A DNA stretch of 64,000 bases, from contig FNQX01000005.1 of NCBI GenBank assembly GCA_900107575.1, forward strand, positions 206,804 to 270,803, written 5' to 3'. Both the position numbers and the translations under genes were made by a program. The notes under the pieces are model-generated. The model was not told the DNA's origin, made no database searches, and saw only the letters and a list, made by a program, of their open reading frames with translations. Numbering within the stretch: the stretch's first letter is position 1; every line of letters starts with the position of its first letter. Shown here one piece after another: positions 34,047 to 43,661 of this stretch. The DNA is from Lachnospiraceae bacterium NK3A20. Its GTDB lineage: Bacteria > Bacillota > Clostridia > Lachnospirales > Lachnospiraceae.

Positions 34047-35282
34047 ATGAGCGGGCACGGTATCACTAAGAGACAATTGTATGTGGACGTCGCAAGAGCC
34101 ATGGCGATTACTATGATCGTCATGGCTCATGTGCTGCGCACGGGCGTCGTCTCGGACTATCTCGGATCGACGGGGGTTGCGATGTTCTTCTTCCTGTCGG
34201 GATATGTGTACCGTTGGAAAGAGGACAGGAGGGCCTACTGGCTGGGGAGAATCCGCAGGCTGGTCGTCCCGTACCTTGCCGTGGCAACAGTCAGCATCCT
34301 CATCTACCACGCGGCGGGACGCTTCGCCGCGGCGCAGATCGGCACGGATATCGGCACGACTGACATTCTGCCAAATCTTGCCGCCATGCTGTACGCCAAC
34401 TCCAAGGATCACAGCATGAAGTGGAACGAGACCCTGTGGTTCGTGCCGTGTTTCCTCACTGTGCTCATCATGGCGAACCTTCTGGAACGGTGGATCGTAT
34501 GGTGCGGGAAGAAGGGCTTTGACCTTTCTGCTGCGATCGTGCGGCTTGCCGCTATCGGCACATCACTCTGCCTCCATTACTTCCTGACACAGCGAAATGA
34601 TCTGCGCCTTCCCTGGCAGTGGGAGACCGCCTTCGCCATGCTGCCGATATTTGAAGCGGGAATTCTGGCCCATACGGCGATCTCTGTTCATAACGCACAA
34701 GCTTACACCAATGACATAAAACTGGGAAAATGCGGCGATTTTCGGCCAATACGCCTGACTACAGGCACTGAGCTGGGGATAGCGCTGCTATCTATCGCTC
34801 TGGAGATCATCCTGACACCCATTAACGGGCAGATCAGCATCCGCGGCGACATCTACACACACTATGCCCTGTCATTCCTCATCCTCGCGCTGGGAATAGC
34901 GGGATATATCCTGCTGGCGTACGGGATTGTCCGTGTGATTGCATTGTGTGGCTCGGAAACTAAGACATTGGCAGCGACACCTCACCCTGAAGATTCTCGC
35001 TGCAAGGAGTTGGACAGATCTCAAATCTCCGCCGCAGGAGACAATCGCTTCCTCTGCCTTGCCTCCTACGTAGGCCGACACACTTTCGACATCATGCTGT
35101 GGAATAAATTCCCTGTGCTCATCTTCCAGACGCTGCTCCCTGTGGTCTTCCACGGTTTCGATAAACTCTATGAGGCGCAGGACAATCTCCGTGGTGTACT
35201 CATCTCAATACCGATTACTCTGGTCTGCATCGCGCTGTGCCTTCTCTGGACAGCGATCTATCAACACGTTAATCATCACTAA
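34047..35282 (+). CDS. Acyltransferase family membrane protein with hydrophilic inserts
   Basis: Acyltransferase-3/fucose 4-O-acetyltransferase-like integral membrane protein: RQLYVDVARAMAITMIVMAH at the start with the family Arg/His region, FFLSGYVYRWK, then about nine TM helices. Two soluble blocks break the pattern: around 34682-34775 (about 30 residues) and 34955-35050 (SETKTLAATPHPEDSRCKEL), the second just before the conserved YVGRHTFDIMLWN block. Lies 17 bp after the mutase gene. Probably O-acetylates a cell-surface sugar. Confidence 0.83.
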   Translation: MSGHGITKRQLYVDVARAMAITMIVMAHVLRTGVVSDYLGSTGVAMFFFLSGYVYRWKEDRRAYWLGRIRRLVVPYLAVATVSILIYHAAGRFAAAQIGTDIGTTDILPNLAAMLYANSKDHSMKWNETLWFVPCFLTVLIMANLLERWIVWCGKKGFDLSAAIVRLAAIGTSLCLHYFLTQRNDLRLPWQWETAFAMLPIFEAGILAHTAISVHNAQAYTNDIKLGKCGDFRPIRLTTGTELGIALLSIALEIILTPINGQISIRGDIYTHYALSFLILALGIAGYILLAYGIVRVIALCGSETKTLAATPHPEDSRCKELDRSQISAAGDNRFLCLASYVGRHTFDIMLWNKFPVLIFQTLLPVVFHGFDKLYEAQDNLRGVLISIPITLVCIALCLLWTAIYQHVNHH

Positions 35283-35396
35283 CACCATCTCAAATAAATT
35301 CCAAATAGTAACGGTTACAAACTAACCTGCGAATTAGAATAGCCATATGTAGTGTTCAACTGACCGGATTCCGTTAAATTCAGGGTGGTTCAGCAT

Positions 35397-35912
35397 ATGG
35401 GCAATTGGCATAATGCCAGGATCATAACGATCGAGACCAGGCGATTCAGGAGCTTGTGCAAAGAGAAGAGACTGACCATGACAGATGTCCTGTCCGTCCT
35501 GCCCTACGCGGAGACGAAGAAGCGTCAGATCGTGCGCGGGGACTCGCGGATCACGGCCTATCAGGCACAGCTCGTGGCGACACGTCTGCATGAGAAAGTT
35601 GGCGCTTTCACAGACATCGACGAACTTCTGGAATATGAGGTCGAGGGAGATAAGATTCGCGTCTATAGCCTTACGGCATACGGTCGCAGAATTCTGCCCG
35701 AGTACATAACACTCCCGGATGACCATGCGGAATATCTTGTGCAGGAGTGGATGCGGCAGCTGAAGGAGCGCGATGAACTGCAAAGACTCCTCGACATGAC
35801 AGAGGAGAGCCTTAAGGCCCTGCAGGCGGAAGCAGAACGCTATGACATCAAACTGCCGAAGTACAAAGGCGGGAAGCGGCATGGGGATAAGCTTCCCGGA
35901 CACAATAGATGA
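35397..35912 (+). CDS. Hypothetical protein with HTH-like N-terminus and charged C-terminus
   Basis: Not recognised. From ATG 35397 (AGGGTGG ahead) the first 70 residues (IETRRFRSLCKEKRLTMTDV through QAQLVATRLHEKVG) look like a Cro/C1-type helical DNA-binding fold. The middle is acidic (FTDIDELLEYEVEGDKIRVY) and the C-terminal part is a Lys/Glu-rich probable coiled coil. It stands between the acyltransferase and aminotransferase genes and could be a local regulator; that is inference. Confidence 0.55.
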   Translation: MGNWHNARIITIETRRFRSLCKEKRLTMTDVLSVLPYAETKKRQIVRGDSRITAYQAQLVATRLHEKVGAFTDIDELLEYEVEGDKIRVYSLTAYGRRILPEYITLPDDHAEYLVQEWMRQLKERDELQRLLDMTEESLKALQAEAERYDIKLPKYKGGKRHGDKLPGHNR

Positions 35913-35940
35913 GGGAGTAGCATAAGGGGGCAGCATCGAA

Positions 35941-37629
35941 ATGACAATATCGGGGAAAACAGGCGGGCCTTGGGGGGACCGCCCTGTTAAAGAGCTCTGT
36001 GACACTGGCGGGGGCTGCAACAACGGTGAGAACTGCGACAATGATGAGTGCCGCAGCGATGATGAGATTTGCGACAAAGATAAGATCTGCGGGGATACTT
36101 ATCGACGTTGTATCATTCCAGTAACGCGACCGGCGCCGCTCCCAGAGTCTGAACTGATCCCACTATGGAGAGAAATTCTCCGCAGCAGGCGGTACACGAA
36201 TTTCGGTCCCATGTACCGACGATTGCAGAGACGCCTGGAAGATTACTGCGGCGTCCCCTATGTCATCCCGGTATCTTCCAGTCATCAGGCATTGCAGCTG
36301 TCCATCGAAGGACTGCGCCTACATGAGAACCATATCTGGCGGGAAGTGATCACTTCTCCGTTCACCTTCCTCTCTACCACAGAAGCTATCCTGCGCGAAG
36401 GGATGATCACGGTCTTTGCCGATGTGGATCCAACGACAGGGTGCCTTTCCCAATCCTCTATCGAGGAACATCTGACTGCCTACACAGCAGCCATTCTCCC
36501 CATCCATGTCTACGGTCATATCTGCGACAATCCACCAATTGAGGCACTCGCGAAGCAGTATCACTTGCCGGTTATCTACGATGCGGCGCACGCCTTCGGG
36601 GAGACGGTGGCATGTACACAAGATATGCAACAGCTCAGCGCACAGACACCACAAAGATTGAATACATCTTCTGAGAATCCTGAGGCTGGTCATACGTACA
36701 GCCCGTCGGTGGCGGCTAACCAGTCTGAACCACAGCGTGAGTCACCAGCAACAGAATCTACAATGATTGAGAGCAAGAGTGTGATGAGTCTTGGCACGCT
36801 GTCATGCTGCAGCTTCCACGCGACGAAAGTGTTCACGACCGGAGAGGGCGGAGCGATCTTCTGTAAAGATCCTGACCTTGCGAAACGGATAGAAGCGTTG
36901 ACGAACTTCGGAATCCGTGATGGTGCATTTACGAACCTCATCGGCACGAATGTCAAGCTGGATGAATTCCGCTCCGCGATCGGGTTGGTATCTCTGGCGC
37001 ATTTCAAAGAGACGACCCACCAGAGACAGCAGCGGTATCTGCGATACTGTGAAAACCTTGCGGGACTTTGTGGAATCTATGTGTTCGATCCTGCAATCCG
37101 ATTTAGAGGCTGTAATGTACAGAAAGTCTACGAAAGAATTGACACACACGATGAGTGTGATGATGTTGGCGGTAACGATGTTTGTAATGATGACAGGCGC
37201 GATGTTTATGGTCAGTCCGAAGATTCCAGCGAACATCATTATGTGGCAAGGCTGAATTACGGTTACATGCCGATGCTCATCACGGAAGAATCGAATCTCA
37301 CCCGAGATGAAGTCTGTGACTGGTTGCTCGCGAATGGCATTGAAGCGAGGAAATACTTCTATCCGCTGACATCGGAGCATTCCGGCGTGCGCAGAAGGAT
37401 CGAAGATTACCGATATGACCTCTATGGCTTCAGAGAGCCGTACGATCCCACCGCAGAAACGCCGAACGCCTTCTATCTGTCCCGCCACATCCTGTGCCTG
37501 CCGCTGTATGCCGACCTGCCGCTGGACGAGGTTGACAGGATCAGCAGTTTGATCATTCACATGTATCGGAAGGCTAACACTGCCCGTACCTATGCAGGAA
37601 TGGCACAGCTGCGGGAGGGCGCATTATGA
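35941..37629 (+). CDS. DegT/DnrJ/EryC1/StrS aminotransferase with three inserted segments
   Basis: PLP-dependent sugar aminotransferase fold making amino sugars on nucleotide carriers. Core blocks are PVTRPAPLPESELIPLWREI, VIPVSSSHQALQLSI, VITSPFTFLSTTEAI, PVIYDAAHAFGE with the PLP Asp, and CSFHATKVFTTGEGG with the PLP Lys. Usual length is 370-400 residues; this is 562. Extras are an N-terminal Cys/Asp/Asn-rich region (residues 1-58, ten Cys), a Ser/Thr/Gln/Glu-rich block after AHAFGETVA (about 36605-36785), and a Cys/Asp block after VYERI (about 37138-37240). Catalytic residues are outside them. Stop overlaps the GT2 start. Confidence 0.85.
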   Translation: MTISGKTGGPWGDRPVKELCDTGGGCNNGENCDNDECRSDDEICDKDKICGDTYRRCIIPVTRPAPLPESELIPLWREILRSRRYTNFGPMYRRLQRRLEDYCGVPYVIPVSSSHQALQLSIEGLRLHENHIWREVITSPFTFLSTTEAILREGMITVFADVDPTTGCLSQSSIEEHLTAYTAAILPIHVYGHICDNPPIEALAKQYHLPVIYDAAHAFGETVACTQDMQQLSAQTPQRLNTSSENPEAGHTYSPSVAANQSEPQRESPATESTMIESKSVMSLGTLSCCSFHATKVFTTGEGGAIFCKDPDLAKRIEALTNFGIRDGAFTNLIGTNVKLDEFRSAIGLVSLAHFKETTHQRQQRYLRYCENLAGLCGIYVFDPAIRFRGCNVQKVYERIDTHDECDDVGGNDVCNDDRRDVYGQSEDSSEHHYVARLNYGYMPMLITEESNLTRDEVCDWLLANGIEARKYFYPLTSEHSGVRRRIEDYRYDLYGFREPYDPTAETPNAFYLSRHILCLPLYADLPLDEVDRISSLIIHMYRKANTARTYAGMAQLREGAL

Positions 37630-38573
37630 GCGCGCCGCCTGTTGTTTCTGTCATCGTGCTGTCCTACAACGAGGCAGAGTATCTCCCGCAATGCATCGAC
37701 AGTATTCTGATGCAGGAGACCACCTTCCCATTCGAAATCCTGATCCATGACGACGCATCGACCGACGGATCCCAGCACATCCTCACAGAGATCGCACGGG
37801 TGCATCGGCTCACGGAGAGGGCGGACCACATCCACATTCGCCTCTTCTTCGAGGAACAGAATCAGTATTCACAGGGCGTTAACATCGTACAGGATATCCT
37901 GCTACCGCAGGCACAGGGAGAATTCATCGCTTATCTGGAAGCGGATGACTATTGGTGCCGGCAGGATAAACTGGCCCTTCAGTACGCCTATCTGGCGGCA
38001 CATCCCGAGTGCTCCATGTGCGTACATGCAACAAGGCAGTGGTACGCCGGACCATCTCCCTTCCGGCATCCGCGGATATTTCGTCGAGCTCTGCGCGAGC
38101 GAAACAGGTTCGAAATGTGGCAGACGGTTCATACCATGACGAGGGATGAGATCTTCCTTCACTGGTACTGCCACACTTCGTCCTATTTCGTGAGAAGAAA
38201 AGACGCCTACCTGCCAAGCTGGGCGAGAAAGTGCTGGTGCGGGGACTATGTGTTCCTGACTATTTTGTCTACGAAAGGAAATATCACCTATCTGCCGCAG
38301 GTTCTCAGCGTCTATCGTACATATCTATCAAAAGGCATCACCAGTTCAGGAATTACCAGAGGAGAAGCGAACGGAGAACTACCGGTGACCAAAATACAGG
38401 GAAGTGGAGTGCTGAAAAGGGAAATGGAAGCCCAAATCAAGCGACATTCTCGGGAATGGCAGCGCATCGAATATCTGCGGCAGTTCAATGCTGCTCATGG
38501 AGGACAATACACGGATGTCATCCTCGCGAGGATATGCCAGGACAGGCGATTGTTCGAAGAGTACATGGAGTAA
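37626..38573 (+). CDS. GT2 glycosyltransferase
   Basis: Inverting GT-A enzyme: VVSVIVLSYNEAEYLPQCID, ILIHDDASTDGSQ and YLEADDYWCRQDK (DxD-like) form the donor site. The acceptor half ends with a charged helical segment. A hydrophilic stretch around 38335-38425 (ITSSGITRGEANGELPVTK) sits near the end of the fold and resembles the inserted segments of its neighbours. Start overlaps the aminotransferase stop (ATGA), so the two are coupled. No TM helix, so it is cytoplasmic. Sugar specificity unknown. Confidence 0.87.
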   Translation: MSAPPVVSVIVLSYNEAEYLPQCIDSILMQETTFPFEILIHDDASTDGSQHILTEIARVHRLTERADHIHIRLFFEEQNQYSQGVNIVQDILLPQAQGEFIAYLEADDYWCRQDKLALQYAYLAAHPECSMCVHATRQWYAGPSPFRHPRIFRRALRERNRFEMWQTVHTMTRDEIFLHWYCHTSSYFVRRKDAYLPSWARKCWCGDYVFLTILSTKGNITYLPQVLSVYRTYLSKGITSSGITRGEANGELPVTKIQGSGVLKREMEAQIKRHSREWQRIEYLRQFNAAHGGQYTDVILARICQDRRLFEEYME

Positions 38574-38671
38574 CGCTGATCTGATGCGTGAGATCGCCTG
38601 GCGGGTTTCGTGCGTGGATGACTGTGCTTCTCTTGGGGATTCGTATCAGTTCGTGTATGGAGGTTGACTGT

Positions 38672-39763
38672 ATGGAAGGAATGGGGAATGATCATTGGCA
38701 GAAAAGGAATGCAATTGATATCAGAAGAAGTCGGAGTCGGAACAGTGTGTTGCTGACGATTTCGGTCGCAGCATGCAACGTGGATAAGTGGATTGAGCCC
38801 TGCCTTCAAAGCTTTGCAGACTACCGGTTCCTCGGCAGAGTGGAAGTGTTCGTGATCGACGATGGCGGTACAGATCGTACGATGGAGATTGCGAAGATCT
38901 ATGCCGATAAGATCCCCGGTATCTTCACCCTCGTACATAAAGAGAATGAAGGCTGGGGCTCGACCGTGATGTACAGTATTCGCCATGCACATGGGCGATA
39001 TCTGCGCATCGTCGATGGAGATGACCTGGTCGATACAGATGCCCTGGAAGCAGAACTCCGGATCCTCGAGCAGACAGACGTCGATATGATCTATACACCG
39101 CACATTGAGTTTAGTGACGATAGCGATGGCAGCCTCATAGAGAGAAAAGAGTGCGGCTGGACAGATCCGGAACTGAGACAAGGATCGTTCCTGCTCAATG
39201 AAGTTGTGGATCATATGCAGCTATGTATGCACAACAGCGCCTTCCGCGCATCAATCCTGCGACAACATGTGGACTTGCCGGGCAATTGCTACTATACTGA
39301 TAACAACTTTATGTTCGAAGCGGTCCATCACAGCAAGACCGTTTATCTCCTTCCACAATATGTCTATCTCTATCGCAAGGGACGACCTGGCCAGAGCACG
39401 AGCCAAGAGAACTTCAGGTCCCATCTGAAAGATTACAAAGAAGTAATCGAAGAAATGATACAATATCTGGGAGAGAACGGACTGATCACGCGAGTTGAGA
39501 CAGATACACCTACAGACCGGAGAATTGTACTGAATTTGGCTGGCATGGTGATGGATCAGTTTGGAAGAGAACTGTGTCTGGGACCGAATGGGAAGTACGG
39601 AGAGGATCTGCACCATTTCAATGAACTGATTCATTGCATCAGCCCGCTACTCATTAACATGAAATGGAAATGCAAAACGATGACGATCATGTTACAATTT
39701 CTCGGATATCGTGTGACTTCATATCTGGTAAAGGAGTATAATCTTTTCCGGAAACGGTACTGA
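38672..39763 (+). CDS. GT2 glycosyltransferase
   Basis: GT-A fold: LLTISVAACNVDKWIEPCLQ, VFVIDDGGTDRTMEIA and YLRIVDGDDLVDTDAL are the nucleotide-sugar blocks; FRASILRQHVDLPGNCYYTD is typical of this GT2 subgroup. ATG 38672 is chosen because GGAGG lies 8 bp ahead; the longer frame from 38588 lacks one. About 27 polar residues precede the fold. It is the last gene of the GC-rich half; composition drops sharply after its stop. Confidence 0.87.
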   Translation: MEGMGNDHWQKRNAIDIRRSRSRNSVLLTISVAACNVDKWIEPCLQSFADYRFLGRVEVFVIDDGGTDRTMEIAKIYADKIPGIFTLVHKENEGWGSTVMYSIRHAHGRYLRIVDGDDLVDTDALEAELRILEQTDVDMIYTPHIEFSDDSDGSLIERKECGWTDPELRQGSFLLNEVVDHMQLCMHNSAFRASILRQHVDLPGNCYYTDNNFMFEAVHHSKTVYLLPQYVYLYRKGRPGQSTSQENFRSHLKDYKEVIEEMIQYLGENGLITRVETDTPTDRRIVLNLAGMVMDQFGRELCLGPNGKYGEDLHHFNELIHCISPLLINMKWKCKTMTIMLQFLGYRVTSYLVKEYNLFRKRY

Positions 39764-39859
39764 CTACGATGATATTACCACACAGAGATTATGAGGACTA
39801 TTTTGAATGATAGAACTTGTGATCTTTATACTGATTGGTGAAATTATGAATACGGAGGA

Positions 39860-40036
39860 ATGATGAAGAAAATAAAAAGCACAGAAGACTTCAAAGAATT
39901 CCTTCGTGATTATGAGCCTGAAATAATAAAGAAAACTGTAAGATTGCAAGATCTGGCCGAAGATGACGAATGGGCTAAAGATAATGAATGGGATGAGTTT
40001 TATAGTCGGACGGTAAACGAGCATGGAAAAATATAA
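39860..40036 (+). CDS. Small acidic protein
   Basis: A 58-codon ORF (MMKKIKSTEDFKEFLRDYEP, then ending SRTVNEHGKI) directly after GGAGG; ATG 39863 is equally likely as the start. It is acidic and helical, and its end overlaps the start of a damaged gene at 40023. The overlap is typical of a two-gene module such as a toxin-antitoxin pair, but I recognise neither protein. Confidence 0.5.
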   Translation: MMKKIKSTEDFKEFLRDYEPEIIKKTVRLQDLAEDDEWAKDNEWDEFYSRTVNEHGKI

Positions 40037-40210
40037 TGTTGGTGAAGTTCTGAAGTTACTAATGTTGCTGAAAAGTTAGTTCATGAAATACAAGGCGACA
40101 CTAAATACGGCTGGATGACTATAGAAGAAATGAAAAATGACGAACGCATTATGTCAGTTAATGATGATGTAGTCGCTTTTGTGAAGATGAAATGTTGCAA
40201 GTGTAACTGA
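40023..40210 (+). pseudogene. Degenerate small gene overlapping the acidic protein gene
   Basis: It begins MEKYNVGEVLKLL and meets a stop at 40077. A frame change near 40060 gives NVAEKLVHEIQGDTKYGW then MTIEEMKNDERIMSVNDDVV and a stop at 40208. The second part looks like real protein, so I read this as a frameshifted or shortened gene. No family recognised. The rest of the gap to 40398 shows nothing clear. Confidence 0.45.
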
Positions 40211-40398
40211 TATTGGACGAAAAGTAGTATTGAAGATTTCTAAGAATCACGGGACAGATAAGTACAGTCGTACTGAATAGCCAGATGGCAGCTACACAGA
40301 GATCCATAATCATAAGAATTGAAATAAATGCTCCCCTGATTGCACGCAATACAATCAGGAGAGTAGGGGAGAGTTTTAAAGAGGGAGTGTAAGGAAAG

Positions 40399-41616
40399 GT
40401 GCAGGACATATTTATCATCGGGTCAAAGGGATTAGGCAATTATGGAGGCTATGAGACCTTCGTAATGAAACTGATCGAATATCATGCATCCAACAAAAAC
40501 ATTCGCTACCACATCGCATGTAAAGCCAATGGGTCAGGCTATATGGATGAGAAGAACCTCCCTGGAGCAAAGACCCTTAGCCCACATCATTTCAAGTACG
40601 GTAACGCTATCTGTTACCGAATCCCTGTGAAGGAGCAATTCAAGTCTGCACAGGCTATTCTTTATGACATTGATGCCCTGAAGTTGGCAATTCACCATAT
40701 TAAGAAACATCATATCGAACACCCTATCGTTTATATTCTGGCATGCAGGATCGGACTATTCTTTGGAAAATACGTAAACCAGATCCACAAACTTGGTGGC
40801 AAGGTATTCGTGAACCCTGACGGTCATGAGTGGATGAGAGCCAAGTGGTCTGCACCGGTCAGAAAATATTGGAAGGAATCTGAGAGAGGCATGGTCAAAC
40901 ACGCTGACCTCTTGATCTGTGATTCCATTAACATCGAAAAATATATTAAAGAAGAATATGGAAAATATAATCCGCGGACAACTTTTGTCGCTTATGGTGC
41001 GGATGTGGTTAGTAGTGAGTTAAGTGATACCGATCCGATGTTCACAGGATGGCTTAAGCAGCACGGGTTAAAGCCGTATGAGTACTATTACTGCTGCGGC
41101 CGATTCGTTCCGGAGAATAACTTTGAGACAATGATCCGGGAATTCATGAAGAGCAAAACAAAGCGTGACTTTGCAATCATCACGACTAAGAACGATGGAT
41201 TTATGAACGAGCTGGATGAGAAGCTGGGATTTAAGAGGGATCCACGCATCAAGTTCGTTGGCGCGGTCTATAACCAGGAGCTGTTAAAGAAGATCAGAGA
41301 GCAGGCGTATGCATATTTCCACGGTCATAGTGTGGGAGGAACGAATCCATCGTTACTTGAAGCGTTGGGATCCACACGACTCAACCTTCTTTTTGATGTT
41401 GGATTCAACAAGGAAGTTGGTCAGGACACTGCTCTTTACTGGAGCAAAAAAGAAGGAAATCTGGCAGGACTGATTGATAGAGCAGACAGCCTTGAGGATG
41501 CAGTACTAGAAGAGTACGGACAGAAGGCAAAGCAAAGGATCAAGGACGCATACAGCTGGCAATTTATCGCTGACAGGTATGCAGAGATATTTTGCGGGGG
41601 AAATTCCACATCGTGA
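40399..41616 (+). CDS. DUF1972 family glycosyltransferase (WchF-like rhamnosyltransferase)
   Basis: GT4 enzyme with the DUF1972 N-terminal domain: IFIIGSKGLGNYGGYETFVM, then GKVFVNPDGHEWMRAKWS, CDSINIEKYIKEEYG, CCGRFVPENNFETMIREF and GTNPSLLEALGS. In streptococci the closest recalled relatives (WchF/Cps2T) add L-rhamnose to the lipid-linked first sugar. The start is GTG with AAGGA ahead. Second in line after a priming transferase in known loci, but none is in this window. First gene of the AT-rich block. Confidence 0.88.
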   Translation: MQDIFIIGSKGLGNYGGYETFVMKLIEYHASNKNIRYHIACKANGSGYMDEKNLPGAKTLSPHHFKYGNAICYRIPVKEQFKSAQAILYDIDALKLAIHHIKKHHIEHPIVYILACRIGLFFGKYVNQIHKLGGKVFVNPDGHEWMRAKWSAPVRKYWKESERGMVKHADLLICDSINIEKYIKEEYGKYNPRTTFVAYGADVVSSELSDTDPMFTGWLKQHGLKPYEYYYCCGRFVPENNFETMIREFMKSKTKRDFAIITTKNDGFMNELDEKLGFKRDPRIKFVGAVYNQELLKKIREQAYAYFHGHSVGGTNPSLLEALGSTRLNLLFDVGFNKEVGQDTALYWSKKEGNLAGLIDRADSLEDAVLEEYGQKAKQRIKDAYSWQFIADRYAEIFCGGNSTS

Positions 41617-41657
41617 TGGGGTGATGATGTTGGAATGATAATACGGGAAGGAATGGG

Positions 41658-42611
41658 ATGATAATTACGGATAATTCAGTGGCTGTGTGTATGGCCACAT
41701 ATAATGGAGAGCGTTTCATCGAAGAACAGATACAAAGCATTCTTAAGCAATCATATCAAGATTTTCATCTGTTTATTCACGATGATCATTCAAAAGACCA
41801 TACGCAGGATATACTTCGAAAATATAGCCTACAAAATTCAGATAAGATAACAATTATTACCGATCCAGAATTAAGGGGTGGAAGTTCAAAAAAAAACTTT
41901 GCTGACATCTTAAAGTGGGTTTCGCAAAATTACACATTTAATTACTTTATGTTTAGCGATCAGGATGATTATTGGCTTGAGGATAAAATTGCGTTGAGCA
42001 TGAAGGCTATGAAGAAGGCTGAATTGCAAAAAGTTCAGCCCATTTTAATTCATACGGATCTTAAGGTTGCAGATCAGAAACTAAATGTGATAGGCGATTC
42101 CTTTTTTGCTTATCGAGCATTAAATACTGATATAACAGACTTAAATCATCTACTGGTTCAGAACAACATTACAGGTTGTACGATGTTGTGGAACAGACAA
42201 CTCAATGATCTGCTCGATATCAGTTCAGATGCGGTGGCAATGCATGACTGGTGGATTGCGCTGGTGGCATCGTGTTTTGGGAGAATTGTATGCGTTAAGG
42301 CACCGACGATTCTATACCGTCAGCACGGAGATAATGTCGTCGGCGCCACACAGGTAAATACTCTGGGATTCATCATCCAGAGATTGACCGGAAGTGCTCA
42401 TGTACGTGAAACATTACATCTGGCTGTCGATCAGGCAAATGCATTTACCGAACACTATCGTCCAAAGCTGAATCGTGAACAGTATCAGATTATTACCCGA
42501 TTTGGGGAACTCTACGATCACGGCAAATTGGGACGGCTTCACATCATCTTTGCATATCATTATCTCAAACAGGGAATAGTGCAGATCATCGGAGAGATGA
42601 TGTTCATCTGA
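41658..42611 (+). CDS. GT2 glycosyltransferase (rhamnosyltransferase-like)
   Basis: GT-A fold: [36 protein letters not shown] and [16 protein letters not shown] (DxD region) are typical of rhamnosyl- and related transferases. [13 protein letters not shown] and [14 protein letters not shown] are acceptor-side blocks of this group. 317 residues is normal. No TM segment. It starts 41 bp after the DUF1972 gene, same operon. Confidence 0.88.
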   Translation: MIITDNSVAVCMATYNGERFIEEQIQSILKQSYQDFHLFIHDDHSKDHTQDILRKYSLQNSDKITIITDPELRGGSSKKNFADILKWVSQNYTFNYFMFSDQDDYWLEDKIALSMKAMKKAELQKVQPILIHTDLKVADQKLNVIGDSFFAYRALNTDITDLNHLLVQNNITGCTMLWNRQLNDLLDISSDAVAMHDWWIALVASCFGRIVCVKAPTILYRQHGDNVVGATQVNTLGFIIQRLTGSAHVRETLHLAVDQANAFTEHYRPKLNREQYQIITRFGELYDHGKLGRLHIIFAYHYLKQGIVQIIGEMMFI

Positions 42612-42621
42612 GGAATATAAC

Positions 42622-43644
42622 ATGAAAATCAATTTCATTATACCGTTTAAACGAATCAGTGGGGGCATAAGAGTTGTATACATTTATGCAAAGTATTTAA
42701 CGGAACAAGGGCATCATGTGATTTGCTATCTACCAATGATCAGTTATCCGGGAAAAGACCAAAATTTGGCTTTTAGAGTGAAAGCATCGTTAAGCAATAC
42801 TTTCAAAAGAGAAAAATGGTTTCAATGTAATTTTACTGTAAAAGCAATACCTAAAATCAGTGATGCCCTAGTTCGTGATGCGGATGTTGTCATTGCAACT
42901 TCGTGGCAGACAGCATATGATGTAAAAAAGTTGTCCGCAGCCAAGGGAAGAAAGTTCTATTTCGTACAGGATTATGAAATTTTTAATGGAGAAAAAGATG
43001 CTGTTGAGGGAACTTATCAGCTCGGTATCCCCATGATCACAATTTCAAAAGCTTTAAAAAAAAGGCTAAATACGTTTTCTCATGATGTATCTGTAGTCTA
43101 TAACGGTCTGTTTGACAACGAGTATATCCACACAGAAAAAAATCAGAAGCGAAAATTTACAGTGATGTTAATGTATCATGAGGCTGAACACAAAGGAACA
43201 CAGCGTGGACTTGGAATTATTCATCAACTGGAAAAGAACGGAATGGATTTCCATGTGAATATTTTTGGTCGAAGAATATTTGAAACTTTTCCTAAGGGCT
43301 ATACAGTTCTGGAAAACCCGTCCAGAGAAGCGCTTGTACAGATGTATCAGAATTCAGATATATATCTTTTTATGAGTACGATTGAAGCCTGGGGGCTTCC
43401 AATTGTAGAGGCTATGGCTAACCAGTGTGCGGTTATTGGGCGCAAACTTGGAGCACTTGAAGAATTATTCGATGGGGCCAATGCTGTGATAGTACAGGAT
43501 GATGTCCAAATGTACCAGAAAATAACAGAATTAATGAAAGATAGACATCAACTGCATGAAATCCAGAAAAATGGGTTTGATACTGCACAACAATTAAACT
43601 GGAAGGCTTCTGCAGAAAAATTTATAGAAATTATAAATAGATAA
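42622..43644 (+). CDS. GT4 glycosyltransferase
   Basis: GT-B fold, retaining: INFIIPFKRISGGIRVVYIY at the start (Gly-rich loop), VVIATSWQTAYDVKKL, VQDYEIFNGEKDAVEGTYQL, and YLFMSTIEAWGLPIVEAMAN with the E-x7-E signature. Donor and acceptor cannot be told. It starts 10 bp after the previous gene; 340 residues. Confidence 0.88.
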   Translation: MKINFIIPFKRISGGIRVVYIYAKYLTEQGHHVICYLPMISYPGKDQNLAFRVKASLSNTFKREKWFQCNFTVKAIPKISDALVRDADVVIATSWQTAYDVKKLSAAKGRKFYFVQDYEIFNGEKDAVEGTYQLGIPMITISKALKKRLNTFSHDVSVVYNGLFDNEYIHTEKNQKRKFTVMLMYHEAEHKGTQRGLGIIHQLEKNGMDFHVNIFGRRIFETFPKGYTVLENPSREALVQMYQNSDIYLFMSTIEAWGLPIVEAMANQCAVIGRKLGALEELFDGANAVIVQDDVQMYQKITELMKDRHQLHEIQKNGFDTAQQLNWKASAEKFIEIINR

Positions 43645-43661
43645 ATGAAGTGTGGAAATAT

